DNA of 64,000 nucleotides, taken from NCBI RefSeq assembly GCF_014218355.1, contig NZ_AP023368.1, positions 3,228,001 to 3,292,000 of the forward strand, given 5' to 3'. A program made the translations under genes and the position numbers. This document shows, piece by piece, positions 15,995-25,247 of this stretch. Positions within the stretch are counted from its first letter, which is position 1. The number at the start of each line of letters is the position of its first letter. A model generated the notes under the pieces. It saw only the letters and a list, made by a program, of their open reading frames with translations, ran no database searches and was not told the origin of the DNA. The DNA is from Anaerocolumna chitinilytica (lineage in GTDB: Bacteria; Bacillota; Clostridia; Lachnospirales; Lachnospiraceae).

Positions 15995-16040
15995 ACGGTA
16001 TAACCGGAAAGTTTATATTGCAGCTTTCCGGTTATACCGT
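15995..16040 (-). terminator. Intrinsic terminator of der-plsY-gpsA
   Basis: A perfect 17-bp stem forms between 15995-16011 and 16024-16040 (ACGGTATAACCGGAAAG and its complement), followed by six Us in the minus-strand transcript. Confidence 0.92.
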
Positions 16041-16096
16041 CTGTACTTCATTTATATTTAATTTTATAATATACTTATGAATATAAAAACCGAATT

Positions 16097-17110
16097 TTAT
16101 TTCTCCCACTGAAGCTCAGAGTACTCTCTTCTCTTATCACGAAGAAGTAAGTCCGATACCGCTTCCAGTGCTGATTTATTTTCAAATAGAACCTGATTTA
16201 CCTGCTCTACAATCGGCATTTCAACTTCATACTTTTTAGCCAACGCCAGTGCAGCTTTTGCAGAATAAACACCTTCTACTATCTGTTTCACTTCCTTCAT
16301 GGCTTCTTCCATCGTATATCCTTGTCCAATTAAAAATCCAGCATTACGATTTCTGCTGTGCTTACTGGTACAGGTTACAATTAAATCTCCTACACCGGAA
16401 AGACCAGCAAAGGTTTCCATCTTGCCACCCATAGCAATACCTAAACGGCTGATTTCTGCAATTCCTCTTGTCATAAGGGCTGCTTTGGTATTATCTCCAA
16501 AGCCAAGTCCATCGGCAATACCTGCTGCCAAAGCTATTACATTCTTAATAGAACCTCCAAGTTCGATACCGATAACATCAGGACTTGTATATACACGGAA
16601 ACGTTCACTCATAAAAACATCCTGAATAAAGTGTGCCGTATCCTTAGAATCCGCTCCTACAACGCAGGTGGTAGGAATCCCGCGGCTAACTTCTTCCGCA
16701 TGGCTTGGCCCTGATAGTACCGCTACATCTGCCTGTGGAATCTCATCTTTAATGATATCCGTTAATGTTTCAAGGGTGTTTTCCTCGATTCCTTTTCCTA
16801 CATTTACGATAATCTGATTTTTAGCGATAAAACTGCTCACATTCTTTGCTGTTGCACGAACAAAAGGTGATGCTACTGCGAATACAATTAAATCCTTATT
16901 TACACAGGAGGCTTTTATATCACCGCTGACGCTTACACTACTGGGAAGTTTAATTCCAGGAAGTTTATCCTTTAATTCCCGGTCATTTATCAATTGTTCT
17001 ACTTCTGCTTGCAGGGCTGACCACAATACTACCTCATGCCCATTATTTCCAAGTAAGATAGCAATTGCTGTTCCCCATGCACCTGCACCTAATATGCTAA
17101 TTTTCGCCAT
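16097..17110 (-). CDS. gpsA: Glycerol-3-phosphate dehydrogenase [NAD(P)+]
   Basis: A 337-residue cytosolic enzyme that reduces dihydroxyacetone phosphate to sn-glycerol 3-phosphate for phospholipid synthesis. The Rossmann motif is GAGAWGTA (residues 8-15). The NVGKGIEE and ELGGSIKNVIALAAGIADGLGFGDNTKAAL blocks contain the catalytic lysine and substrate loop. I choose ATG 17110, since AGGGAG lies 8 nt upstream; a GTG at 17116 is too close to it. It is the third gene of der-plsY-gpsA, 13 bp after plsY, whose product uses the glycerol phosphate made here. Confidence 0.97.
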   Translation of the reverse strand: MAKISILGAGAWGTAIAILLGNNGHEVVLWSALQAEVEQLINDRELKDKLPGIKLPSSVSVSGDIKASCVNKDLIVFAVASPFVRATAKNVSSFIAKNQIIVNVGKGIEENTLETLTDIIKDEIPQADVAVLSGPSHAEEVSRGIPTTCVVGADSKDTAHFIQDVFMSERFRVYTSPDVIGIELGGSIKNVIALAAGIADGLGFGDNTKAALMTRGIAEISRLGIAMGGKMETFAGLSGVGDLIVTCTSKHSRNRNAGFLIGQGYTMEEAMKEVKQIVEGVYSAKAALALAKKYEVEMPIVEQVNQVLFENKSALEAVSDLLLRDKRREYSELQWEK

Positions 17111-17123
17111 TGACACTTCTCCC

Positions 17124-17747
17124 TTATTTTTCTATTTTTGCCTTTTGCCCAATCTTATTCTCAGTTCCATTCATAAGCCTCTGGATATTGGTCCTATGTC
17201 TGATAAAAGCCAGTACCGTAAATAGGAAACTTATCAGAAGCATATGTAGGTCCCCCGGATAGAAAACTAATACTCCGATGGGAAACAACAGAGATATCAA
17301 TAATGAACCGACGGAAACATATCTGGTTATAGCGACGGAAACCACAAATACAACAAATGCTGCTAATCCGATTCTCCAATCAAAAGCAAGAATTACTCCG
17401 CCGGTAGCCGCAATGCCTTTTCCTCCCTTAAAATGTAACCAAAAAGGGAAATTGTGTCCGATAACAACGCCAAGACCAGCATAAAGTGCCACCAGATGAA
17501 CATAGGGTTCATTTTTTAAAGCTACAAAAGTTATTATCAAAATAGGAATAAGTGCTTTTAAAGCATCTCCTAAAAAGGTCAAAATTCCTGCCTTTACTCC
17601 AAGTAAACGCATTGCATTCGTAGTCCCGGCATTTCCGCTTCCATATTTTCTGATATCAATATTATTTGCTCTTCCTACAAAATAAGCAGTTGAAAAACAG
17701 CCGCACAAATATCCCAAAATTAAACATATAATAATGTTACGCAGCAT
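17124..17747 (-). CDS. plsY: Acyl-phosphate:glycerol-3-phosphate acyltransferase
   Basis: A 207-residue membrane enzyme with five to six helices that starts phospholipid synthesis by moving an acyl group from acyl-phosphate to glycerol 3-phosphate. Conserved motifs are GSGNAGTTNAMR (residues 36-47), GVVIGHNFPFWLHFKGGKGIAATGG and FIRHRTNIQRL near the end. The acyl-phosphate is produced by PlsX, encoded at 52611-53618. The gene starts next to the der stop codon and is coupled to gpsA. Confidence 0.97.
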   Translation of the reverse strand: MLRNIIICLILGYLCGCFSTAYFVGRANNIDIRKYGSGNAGTTNAMRLLGVKAGILTFLGDALKALIPILIITFVALKNEPYVHLVALYAGLGVVIGHNFPFWLHFKGGKGIAATGGVILAFDWRIGLAAFVVFVVSVAITRYVSVGSLLISLLFPIGVLVFYPGDLHMLLISFLFTVLAFIRHRTNIQRLMNGTENKIGQKAKIEK

Positions 17748-17748
17748 A

Positions 17749-19074
17749 CTATTCTTTTTCCTTTCGCTCCCTTATAAAGAATTTAAGTGATGTTCCTGAA
17801 AATCCAAAGGCTTCCCTGATTTTATTTTCAATGTATCTGGTGTAGGAAAAATGCATCAATTCCTTGTCGTTAACAAAAATAACAAAAGTCGGTGGCTTAA
17901 TGGAAACCTGTGTAATATAGTATAATTTCAAACGCTTACCTTTATCGGAGGGCGGCTGCTGAAGGGCTACTGCTTCTGCCATAATCTCGTTTAAGACTCC
18001 GGTAGCAATTCTTAAGTTCTGATTCTGGATAACCTGCTCAATCAAATCAAACAATTTATTAAGTCTCTGTCCTGTTAATGCGGATATAAATATCATTTCT
18101 GCATAAGGCATATAAGAAAGCACTTCTTTTATTTCCTTGGTATGCTTATAAATTGTTTTATCATCTTTTTCAATTGCATCCCATTTATTTACCGCAATAA
18201 TAATACCCTTTCCTCTTTCATGGGCAATTCCTGCGATTTTAGCATCCTGCTCTGTTACGCCTTCCATAGCGTCAATTACCAGAACGACAATATCCGCACG
18301 CTCAACGGCTGATACCGTACGAACAATACTAAAGCGTTCAATCTCTTCTTTTATTTTACTTTTTCTTCTTAAGCCTGCAGTATCTATAAAGATAAATTCC
18401 TTGCCATGGTATTTGACAGTAGTATCTATGGCATCTCTGGTGGTACCTGCAATACTTGATACAATCACTCTTTCTTCACCGATTAACTTATTAATAATAG
18501 AAGATTTCCCTACATTGGGCTTTCCGACAATAGCAATACGGGGTCGTTCATCCTCTTCTTCTTTCAGGTCTGCAGGGTTAAAGTGTCCGATTACCTCATC
18601 AAGCATATCTCCAAGCCCCAGTTTTGAAGATGCAGATACCGGGTGGGGATCACCAATGCCAAGGTTATAGAATTCATATACGTCCGGCATCAATTTATCA
18701 AAATTATCTACTTTATTTACAACAAGAACAATTGGTTTTGTGGAACGTCTTAACATATCTGCAACCTTAAAATCATCGTCAACCAAACCCTGTCTAACAT
18801 CTACAAGGAAAACGATAACATCAGCCGTTTGAATGGCTATTTCTGCTTGTTGTCTCATATAAGAAAGCAGAACATCATTGCTCTCCGGCTCAATTCCGCC
18901 TGTATCAATCATAGTGAACTGCTTATCAAGCCAGGTAACATCTGCATAGATTCTATCTCTGGTGACACCTGGAAAGTCCTGAACAATAGCTATTCTCTCG
19001 CCTGCAAGGGCATTAAACAAAGTCGATTTGCCGACATTCGGCCTGCCGACTATTGCAACAATCGGTTTACTCAT
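17749..19074 (-). CDS. der: Ribosome biogenesis GTPase Der (EngA)
   Basis: A 441-residue protein with two tandem GTPase domains and a KH-like C-terminal domain, required for 50S subunit assembly. The G1 motifs are GRPNVGKST (residues 8-16) and GKPNVGKSS in the second domain. The G3 motifs are DTGG and DTAGL, and NKVD/NKWD are G4. The end ([15 protein letters not shown] [20 protein letters not shown]) is standard. It is the first gene of der-plsY-gpsA, with AGAGAGG upstream of the ATG. Confidence 0.98.
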   Translation of the reverse strand: MSKPIVAIVGRPNVGKSTLFNALAGERIAIVQDFPGVTRDRIYADVTWLDKQFTMIDTGGIEPESNDVLLSYMRQQAEIAIQTADVIVFLVDVRQGLVDDDFKVADMLRRSTKPIVLVVNKVDNFDKLMPDVYEFYNLGIGDPHPVSASSKLGLGDMLDEVIGHFNPADLKEEEDERPRIAIVGKPNVGKSSIINKLIGEERVIVSSIAGTTRDAIDTTVKYHGKEFIFIDTAGLRRKSKIKEEIERFSIVRTVSAVERADIVVLVIDAMEGVTEQDAKIAGIAHERGKGIIIAVNKWDAIEKDDKTIYKHTKEIKEVLSYMPYAEMIFISALTGQRLNKLFDLIEQVIQNQNLRIATGVLNEIMAEAVALQQPPSDKGKRLKLYYITQVSIKPPTFVIFVNDKELMHFSYTRYIENKIREAFGFSGTSLKFFIRERKEKE

Positions 19075-19224
19075 TTTATAAAAATCCTCTCTTCACTTTA
19101 CAAATTACTGCTTTCACAATACGCAGAATTGATTCTTAAGTATATTCTCTCCTGCTTTTACTTAGATAGTATATCAGCTATAGGAATAATTATCAAATAA
19201 TTTTTGAGAAAAGGCCCCTGTATC

Positions 19225-19254
19225 TTGACATTGCTGTTATAAAAAGCGCATAAT
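19225..19254 (+). promoter_or_regulatory. Promoter of the GNAT acetyltransferase gene
   Basis: TTGACA (19225-19230), an 18-bp spacer and CATAAT (19249-19254) lie ~35 bp upstream of the first ATG. Confidence 0.65.
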
Positions 19255-19287
19255 ATTTCTGGACATCTTCCAAAAAAGAATAGGAGA

Positions 19288-19755
19288 ATGGCTTTCATAG
19301 GCAATGCACCTACAAGCTATAATATATCAATTATGAATCTTGAATTAAAGCACAGCTTAACCGTGAAGGAATATAATTCATTAAGGAAAAGTGTTAACTG
19401 GAAAGAACTTCCTGAAACACAAGCTGAAAGAGGACTCAAAAATACCTACTACCTTACTGCGGCTGTTTTAGACGGACAAACTGTCGGCATGGCACGTCTT
19501 ATCAGTGACGGAGGATATGTGGCTTATCTTGCTGATGTAGTAGTAAATGAGAATTACCAGGGGTTAGGAATCGGCAGACTAATTATGAAGGATATGCTGG
19601 ATTATATTAAAAACACCCTCTCCCAGGGGGACCAGGTTATGGTAATACTGGTTGCCGCGAAGGGTAAAGAAGAGTTTTACACGAAATTAGGGTTTATTCA
19701 AAGACCCAATGAGACATATGGAGCCGGCATGACCCTATGGCTTCAGAGCGAATAG
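19288..19755 (+). CDS. GNAT-family N-acetyltransferase
   Basis: A 155-residue acetyl-CoA-dependent acyltransferase. ARLISDGGYVAYLADVVVNENYQGLGIGRLIMKDML holds the acetyl-CoA loop (Q-x-x-G-I-G-R), and FYTKLGFIQRPNETYGAGMTLWL is the C-terminal strand pair. The substrate is unknown. The start is uncertain: AGGAG sits only 1 nt before ATG 19288, while the next ATG at 19333 (MNLELKHSL) fits the family N-terminus but lacks a site. It stands alone, divergent from der and just ahead of the prs promoter. Confidence 0.88.
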   Translation: MAFIGNAPTSYNISIMNLELKHSLTVKEYNSLRKSVNWKELPETQAERGLKNTYYLTAAVLDGQTVGMARLISDGGYVAYLADVVVNENYQGLGIGRLIMKDMLDYIKNTLSQGDQVMVILVAAKGKEEFYTKLGFIQRPNETYGAGMTLWLQSE

Positions 19756-19759
19756 AAGG

Positions 19760-19788
19760 TTGACTTACCATTTATCCCATGCTATAAA
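19760..19788 (+). promoter_or_regulatory. Promoter of prs
   Basis: TTGACT (19760-19765), a 17-bp spacer and TATAAA (19783-19788), starting 5 bp after the acetyltransferase stop. Confidence 0.75.
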
Positions 19789-19837
19789 TAAATAGATTAA
19801 GGAAATCCTGTTACTTTAACAATTAGGAGGACAAGTA

Positions 19838-21016
19838 ATGACTGAAAATACGGTGAAAGCCCCTATAGCTCCATTGAAAATATTATCTTTAGAGGGTTTT
19901 CGTACCATGGCAGAAAAAGTTGACAAGCACATTTCTGCTTCCAGAAAACTAAAGGAAGAATCCTTTTTAAACCACCACTCTTTTACAGGGTATTATAAAG
20001 ACAGCTACCTGGTTAATGCAGTTGTACCACGTTTTAGCTCCGGGGAGGCTAAGGGTTTACTGAAAGAAAGCATACACGGAAGTGACTTATATATTCTAGC
20101 AGATATCAGCAACCATTCTCTAAGCTATAACCTCTATGACACCCCAAACTGCATGTCACCGGATGACCATTTTCAGGATTTAAAGCGCCTGATCGACGCC
20201 TGCAATGGAAAAGCAAGAAGGATTACTGTTATACTTCCCTTTCTATATGAGAGCCGTCAGGATAAGAGAACTATCTTAGAGTCTCTTGATTGCGCTACCG
20301 CTTTACAAGAGTTAGCAGAGATGGGTGTAAAAAATATCATAACCTTTGATGCCCATGATGCCCGCGTTCAGAATGCAATTCCCTTAGAAGGCTTTGATAA
20401 TTTCTATACTTCTTATCAATTCTTACAGGCATTGCTTAAAACAGAGGATGGCCTTTCCATTGAAAAGGAAGACTTTATGGTTATTAGCCCTGATGTAGGA
20501 GGTATGTCACGAGCAGTCTACTACTCCAATATTTTAAGCGTTGATATGGGAATGTTTTATAAAAGAAGAGATTACAGCGTTATTAATGATGGTAAAAACC
20601 CTATAATTGACCATGAGTTCCTTGGAGGAAATGTAGAAGGTAAAGCGGTTTATATTGTAGATGATATGATTGCCTCCGGTGAAAGTGTTTTGGAAGTAGC
20701 AGCTGAATTAAAGGCTAGAAAAGCGAAGAAAGTATATGTTGCTGCAACCTTCGGTCTTTTTACCAGCGGTTTTGCAAAATTTGATGAAGCCTATGAGAAT
20801 GGCGTGATAGACAGAGTTTATACCAGCAACCTTATACATACACCCTCGGAGCTGATGGAAAAACCCTATTATACGAACGTAGATATCAGTAAATATCTCT
20901 CCCTTATCATAGATACCCTCAACCACGACAGTTCCGTTGACGGTATCATGAAATCCAGCGAGCTGATAAAAGATCAACTGGCTGACTACAGGGCGAAATG
21001 TAAGAAGAACGGTTAG
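19838..21016 (+). CDS. prs: Ribose-phosphate pyrophosphokinase, long clostridial form
   Basis: A 392-residue PRPP synthetase, longer than the usual ~315. The extra length is mainly a ~45-residue N-terminus and an insertion in the first half. The PRPP loop is VYIVDDMIASGESVLEVA, and VISPDVGGMSRAVYYSNIL is the conserved ribose-phosphate/flexible-loop block. The classical first-domain ATP/Mg motif is changed (FLYESRQDKRTILESLDCATALQELAEMGVKNIITFDAHDARVQ keeps the D-x-H-D block). GGAGG lies 8 nt before the ATG. It makes PRPP for nucleotide, His and Trp synthesis. The stop overlaps the convergent pgeF end by 4 bp. Confidence 0.92.
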   Translation: MTENTVKAPIAPLKILSLEGFRTMAEKVDKHISASRKLKEESFLNHHSFTGYYKDSYLVNAVVPRFSSGEAKGLLKESIHGSDLYILADISNHSLSYNLYDTPNCMSPDDHFQDLKRLIDACNGKARRITVILPFLYESRQDKRTILESLDCATALQELAEMGVKNIITFDAHDARVQNAIPLEGFDNFYTSYQFLQALLKTEDGLSIEKEDFMVISPDVGGMSRAVYYSNILSVDMGMFYKRRDYSVINDGKNPIIDHEFLGGNVEGKAVYIVDDMIASGESVLEVAAELKARKAKKVYVAATFGLFTSGFAKFDEAYENGVIDRVYTSNLIHTPSELMEKPYYTNVDISKYLSLIIDTLNHDSSVDGIMKSSELIKDQLADYRAKCKKNG

Positions 21017-21855
21017 TTTATCATTAAAAAGGCGGCTAATGTTCCTCGTTTTCCTTTTGATGCACGATGAGAGTATAGTAAGTCATTATGACAGCAGGTA
21101 CATAATCCGCTAACATGAATGTTACTTTCTTTAAGTCCTGCCGATTTAAGAACAATACGATTTGCTTCCCACAAATCCAGCTGGTATCTGCCGGCTGGAT
21201 TTTTAGTGAGGATTTCTTTATAATCATCACTGAGTTCCTTCGAAAATTCCTTTCTAAACTCTTCTGCCACTTCTTCACTGACTTCATAACAGTCTCTACA
21301 AATGGACGGTCCAATCAGAGCGGTAATATCATCCGGATCAGAGCCAAAAGCTTTCTGCATTGCTTCTACTGTCTTTAAGCCCATTCTGCCTACTGTACCT
21401 CTCCACCCGGAATGACTTAACCCAATGGCTTTCTTTCTGGTATCTATAAAATAAAGGGGAACGCAATCTGCATAAAAGGTCGCAAGAGGTATACACTTTT
21501 CATTGGTTATTAAACCATCAATTTCTTCATAATCTCTTGGCAGGTAAAGCCCCTTCCCTTTGTCTTGTTCTTTTATAAGTCTTACGTTGGTCTTATGTAC
21601 CTGATGAGTCGCTACTACGTCTTTATAGGGAATCTCCAGGCTTTCACAGATTCTTATATAATTTTCATCTACTTTTTCTTTCTCATCGCCTACAGAGTAT
21701 GATAGATTTAAAGATTCATAATATCCCTCACTGACACCTCCAAGCCTTGTGGTAAAGCCATGTTTAATAAAAGGGATATCAGATAAGGCTGAAAAAGTTA
21801 AAAAAGGGGTCTTTCTATCCGTATGCAGTATTACATTTTCGTTGTCTTTAAACAA
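21013..21855 (-). CDS. pgeF: Polyphenol oxidase/YfiH family purine nucleoside phosphorylase-like protein
   Basis: A ~280-residue member of the DUF152/YfiH (laccase-domain) family, known to act on purine nucleosides and linked to peptidoglycan fidelity in E. coli. Zinc-site motifs are visible: ATHQVHKTNV, FYADCVPLYF, GLSHSGWRGTVGRM, and the C-terminal CTCCHNDLLYSHRASKGKRG. I place the start at TTG 21855 because AGGAG lies 7 nt upstream; the frame runs open to 21909. It converges on prs with a 4-bp overlap. Confidence 0.9.
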   Translation of the reverse strand: MFKDNENVILHTDRKTPFLTFSALSDIPFIKHGFTTRLGGVSEGYYESLNLSYSVGDEKEKVDENYIRICESLEIPYKDVVATHQVHKTNVRLIKEQDKGKGLYLPRDYEEIDGLITNEKCIPLATFYADCVPLYFIDTRKKAIGLSHSGWRGTVGRMGLKTVEAMQKAFGSDPDDITALIGPSICRDCYEVSEEVAEEFRKEFSKELSDDYKEILTKNPAGRYQLDLWEANRIVLKSAGLKESNIHVSGLCTCCHNDLLYSHRASKGKRGTLAAFLMIN

Positions 21856-21937
21856 TTCCAAACTCCTTTCCAAATGCCTCAAGTTCGTACTATAAATTAT
21901 ACAGAACAATATTGTATCAATTATTCTTTTCTATCAT

Positions 21938-22294
21938 TCAAAATTGAGTGTCAAAGGCGTTACGTATCAGTATTATTTCCTCATCCACGATACCAATCAC
22001 ATCAAAACGACAGGGAACATCCTCAGGTATACCATTACTATACATATAATATCTGGCAGCTCTGCAAATATTTTTAATTTTTCTGCCATCCACCGATTCG
22101 AAAGGAGAACCGCTTTGTAAATCTTTACGGTATTTTACTTCAATAAAAACAAGTACCTCCTGCTCTTTTGCAATCAGATCGATTTCTCCAAACCTGGTAT
22201 AAAAATTGGCAGCCAGCACCTCATAACCAATAGAAGTAAGATATGCTGCCGCCTTTTGTTCCTTTTCATTTCCTATGGTTCTTTTATTATACAT
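21938..22294 (-). CDS. UPF0102 YraN-family endonuclease-like protein
   Basis: A 118-residue protein with a Holliday-junction-resolvase/restriction-endonuclease-like fold: GNEKEQKAAAYLTSIGYEVLAANF, then GEIDLIAKEQEVLVFIEVKYR (the D-x(n)-E-x-K nuclease core) and SVDGRKIKNICRAARYYM. Family function is unsettled. The start at 22294 has AAGGAG upstream; a longer frame to 22366 would overlap the FlhB-like gene. It belongs to the rnhB-ylqH-yraN string common in Clostridia. Confidence 0.9.
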   Translation of the reverse strand: MYNKRTIGNEKEQKAAAYLTSIGYEVLAANFYTRFGEIDLIAKEQEVLVFIEVKYRKDLQSGSPFESVDGRKIKNICRAARYYMYSNGIPEDVPCRFDVIGIVDEEIILIRNAFDTQF

Positions 22295-22328
22295 ATTCTC
22301 CTTAACTGAATCTATACACTTCTTTATA

Positions 22329-22646
22329 CTATTTATCAAACTTTGCCTTAATTCGGTCCATATCATCTACAAAAATCATGATATCTGAGACAATCTGGTA
22401 AAGTTCAGGCGGAATATAATCACCAAGATCGAGTTTCGATAAACTGGCAGCTAACCTGCTGTCTTCGTGTACGGGTATTTGATTCTCTTTGGCTCCTTTT
22501 ACAATCTTGTCTGCAAGATAACCCTTTCCGGTAGCTATGATTCTAGGCGCAGCATCCTCTGTGTTATAACCGAGGGCAACAGCTGTTTTAGCCTTAAAGT
22601 TTTGGCTGTCTAAAAGTTTATCAGCAGCATTTTCTTTTTTTCCCAC
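22329..22646 (-). CDS. FlhB C-terminal-domain-like protein (YlqH family)
   Basis: A 105-residue soluble protein resembling the cytoplasmic domain of FlhB/EscU type III export switches: AVALGYNTEDAAPRIIATGKGYLADKIVKGAKENQIPVHEDSRLAASLSKLDLGDYIPPELYQIVSDIMIFV. The self-cleaving NPTH motif is absent (NTED in that position) and there are no membrane helices. Its role outside flagella is unknown. It lies between rnhB and yraN as in Bacillus (ylqG-ylqH). Confidence 0.9.
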   Translation of the reverse strand: MGKKENAADKLLDSQNFKAKTAVALGYNTEDAAPRIIATGKGYLADKIVKGAKENQIPVHEDSRLAASLSKLDLGDYIPPELYQIVSDIMIFVDDMDRIKAKFDK

Positions 22647-22680
22647 CGAATCACACCTCCTGACCGTAAAGATCTAAACA

Positions 22681-23442
22681 TCAGTCCAAAAAATTCTTAA
22701 TAAAACTTCTTCTATGTAGCAGCGTCGGTCCGTATAACTTTAAAGCTTTTACATGCTCTTCTGAACCATAACCTTTATTCGAAGCAAAACCATATGCCGG
22801 AAATATCTTATCATAAGCCATCATAATCCGGTCCCTCGTTACCTTAGCAATAATACTGGCGGCTGCAATGGATACACTTTTAGCATCCCCTTTGATAATA
22901 GGAACCTGCTTTATATTTACCTGTGGAATAGTGACTGCATCATTCAGCAGGATATCCGGTGTAATCTTTAAATTTCCGATAGCTTGGCGCATCGCTTCAT
23001 AAGTCGCCTGCAAGATATTTATTTCATCTATCCTTGCAGGCGGTATGGAGCCTACTCCCACTGCTAAAGCTTTTTCCATTATCTCATCAAAGAGCTTTTC
23101 TCTCATCTTCTCTGACAATTGTTTGGAATCGTTGATGTATAAAATATCGCAATTCTTTGGTAAAATAACAGCTGCCGCCATTACCGGACCTGCTAATGGT
23201 CCCCTGCCCACTTCATCAATACCGCAGATATAGGAATATTCACCATAAGTTCTTTCATAAGAAGTCATTTCATATATTCTTTGCCTCTCAGAATCCTTAG
23301 CGCTTTGCTGCTTCTTTGCTTTCTCAATCAGGCTCTTAACTCCTGCTCTGGTGTCATCCTGGTATTTAATAATTATATCGGCTACATCTTCCTCTTTCGC
23401 CAGAAGAAATTCACCTTTAATCGCCTTTATGCTCATCTCCAT
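22681..23442 (-). CDS. rnhB: Ribonuclease HII
   Basis: A 253-residue enzyme that nicks RNA in RNA-DNA hybrids and misincorporated ribonucleotides. The catalytic acidic residues are in YICGIDEVGRGPLAGPV (the DE pair), DAVTIPQV and GDAKSVSIAAASIIAKVTRD. The ~65-residue N-terminal extension (coiled-coil-like, AKKQQSAKDSERQRIYEM) is typical of Firmicute RnhB. GAGG lies 8 nt before the ATG. Confidence 0.97.
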   Translation of the reverse strand: MEMSIKAIKGEFLLAKEEDVADIIIKYQDDTRAGVKSLIEKAKKQQSAKDSERQRIYEMTSYERTYGEYSYICGIDEVGRGPLAGPVMAAAVILPKNCDILYINDSKQLSEKMREKLFDEIMEKALAVGVGSIPPARIDEINILQATYEAMRQAIGNLKITPDILLNDAVTIPQVNIKQVPIIKGDAKSVSIAAASIIAKVTRDRIMMAYDKIFPAYGFASNKGYGSEEHVKALKLYGPTLLHRRSFIKNFLD

Positions 23443-23556
23443 GTCATATTCCTCATATTAAACTTCCATATGTATAAAAAGTATACATCCGGTGTTTTCC
23501 TTTCGTATACCTTTTATGTTACTTCGTTATTGGCTATCTGTTAAAAAACTTTCTTA

Positions 23557-24465
23557 TTATTCTTGATTCATTATAACATCAGAATCTATTTTCTCTTCCT
23601 GTATGTTAGTATCGGCAGTCGATTCTGCCGGAAACTGCAATGTTATTTTACCAAGTTTGGCATTTCGTAAATCATCTACCAGAAAACTAGCCGCTCTTTC
23701 AAGATCCAATTCTCCGCCCTTTAACAGGCATCCGCGTTTCTTGGCGATTGCACTTAAATTCTCGTCAACGCTCTCTGTTTCTATAATACCATAGCGTTGC
23801 TCCAATGCCCCTTTATAATTCTTTGTCAAGAAACCTATCAAGGCAATCCCTAAATCATAGCTGTTTAAAATTTCTTCCTTTATCGAACCAATAAGAGCCA
23901 GATGTAAGCCTACCTTTTGATCCTCAAATTTTGGCCACAGTATACCTGGGGTATCAAGGAGTTCTATAGATTTATTTAGCTTAATCCATTGCTTTCCTTT
24001 TGTAACACCAGGTTTATTGCCGGTTTTCGCAGCTGCTTTACCAGAAATGCTGTTAATAAAGGTCGATTTTCCTACATTGGGTATACCTACTACCATTGCA
24101 CGCAAAGGACGGTTTAGAATACCTTTCTTCCTGTCTCTTTCAATCTTAGCTTTACAGGCTTCCACTACCGCATCATTTACTTTGCGGACTCCATCTCCCT
24201 TTTTAGAATTAACCAGGACGGCGATATAACCCTGTTTTTCAAAGTATTCTTTCCATTTAAGGTTCTGATTATCGTCCGCCAAATCACTTTTATTCAAAAG
24301 GATAACCCTGGATTTGCTCCCGGCCATCTGATTAATATCCGGATTTTTGCTGCTGAGTGGAATACGAGCATCTACTAACTCAATGACTACGTCAATTAGT
24401 TTCATGTCCTCCTGCATCATTCGTTTTGCTTTTGACATATGACCTGGATACCATTGAAAATGCAT
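23557..24465 (-). CDS. ylqF: Ribosome biogenesis GTPase YlqF (RbgA)
   Basis: A 302-residue circularly permuted GTPase for late 50S assembly. The motif order is G4 (LNKSDLAD), G1 (GIPNVGKSTF), then G3 (DTPGILWP). The N-terminus MHFQWYPGHMSKAKRMM is diagnostic. The C-terminal domain ends with an acidic tail. It lies 2 bp after lepB, with AAGGAGG as ribosome site. Confidence 0.97.
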   Translation of the reverse strand: MHFQWYPGHMSKAKRMMQEDMKLIDVVIELVDARIPLSSKNPDINQMAGSKSRVILLNKSDLADDNQNLKWKEYFEKQGYIAVLVNSKKGDGVRKVNDAVVEACKAKIERDRKKGILNRPLRAMVVGIPNVGKSTFINSISGKAAAKTGNKPGVTKGKQWIKLNKSIELLDTPGILWPKFEDQKVGLHLALIGSIKEEILNSYDLGIALIGFLTKNYKGALEQRYGIIETESVDENLSAIAKKRGCLLKGGELDLERAASFLVDDLRNAKLGKITLQFPAESTADTNIQEEKIDSDVIMNQE

Positions 24466-24467
24466 AC

Positions 24468-25055
24468 TTATTCCTCCTTCCTGATGTTTAATTTATTTAT
24501 AAAGGAAAAACCATTTTCTCTAATCCAGGCTTTTCCGATGATATCTCCGGAAACTATATTCCCTATATTGGCAAATCTGCTGTCCTCACTATTATTACGG
24601 TTATCCCCCAGCACGAAGTATTCATTCTCGTCTAATTTAATTTCATCTTCCGCTAAACCTGCATTCTCAATATCATCTATTGCTATCTGCTCTTTTAGCA
24701 GTTCATTGTTAATATAAATTTTACCGTTCTTTATCTGGACGGTTTCACCGGGAAGCCCAATAACTCTTTTGATATTTAAATAGCTATGTTCTTTATCAGA
24801 CTGCTTAAATACAATAACATCAAAACGTTTGGGTTTATGAAAGACATAAGCAAATTTATTTATAAGTATTTTATCATGATCCATCAGTGTATTTTCCATG
24901 GACTGACCTGTAGCTACCGTTTTCTCCAGAGCATAATTCGCCACAAAATAAGCTAGTCCAACAACCACTGCAATTTCAATAAACCATATGATTAAGGATA
25001 TAACGACTTTTTTTATAACTGGACCTTTATCCTCTTTTTCAAAATCATACCTCAT
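24468..25055 (-). CDS. lepB: Signal peptidase I
   Basis: A 195-residue type I signal peptidase with one N-terminal membrane helix (residues 19-41). The catalytic serine is S52 in TGQSMENTL and the general-base lysine is K96 in NIKRVIGLPGE. GDNRNNSEDSR is the conserved box E. It cleaves Sec and Tat signal peptides, such as that of the secreted endopeptidase at 11027-12079. Its place after rplS and before ylqF is the usual clostridial order. Confidence 0.96.
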   Translation of the reverse strand: MRYDFEKEDKGPVIKKVVISLIIWFIEIAVVVGLAYFVANYALEKTVATGQSMENTLMDHDKILINKFAYVFHKPKRFDVIVFKQSDKEHSYLNIKRVIGLPGETVQIKNGKIYINNELLKEQIAIDDIENAGLAEDEIKLDENEYFVLGDNRNNSEDSRFANIGNIVSGDIIGKAWIRENGFSFINKLNIRKEE

Positions 25056-25196
25056 TTTAACCCCTTCCGTAAATATTCTTGGAATAATTGAATATTTCTG
25101 AATCCGTAGATGAAAACGGTTGTTTACGCGCTATCCTGGCTGCATGTAACCTGCTGCCTGCTCCATTATATGTGAAAAAACATAAACAGACAATAA

Positions 25197-25226
25197 AAGG
25201 GACAATACTATAAGTAGTTGTCCCTT
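25197..25226 (-). terminator. Intrinsic terminator after rplS
   Basis: AAGGGACAA (25197-25205) pairs with TTGTCCCTT (25218-25226). The minus-strand transcript continues UUUUA. It separates rplS from lepB. Confidence 0.8.
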
Positions 25227-25247
25227 CCCTTTTTTGGTTATGTGCTA

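Larger units (their letters stand above)
15785..16096. other. Intergenic region between gpsA and the secreted repeat protein gene
   Basis: This 312-bp gap holds the gpsA terminator (15995-16040) and a two-stem leader structure (15871-15935). A small inverted repeat (TACCT-ATA-AGGTA near 15957-15969) lies close to where the downstream promoter should be. No coding frame and no clear -35/-10 pair was found. Confidence 0.6.
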
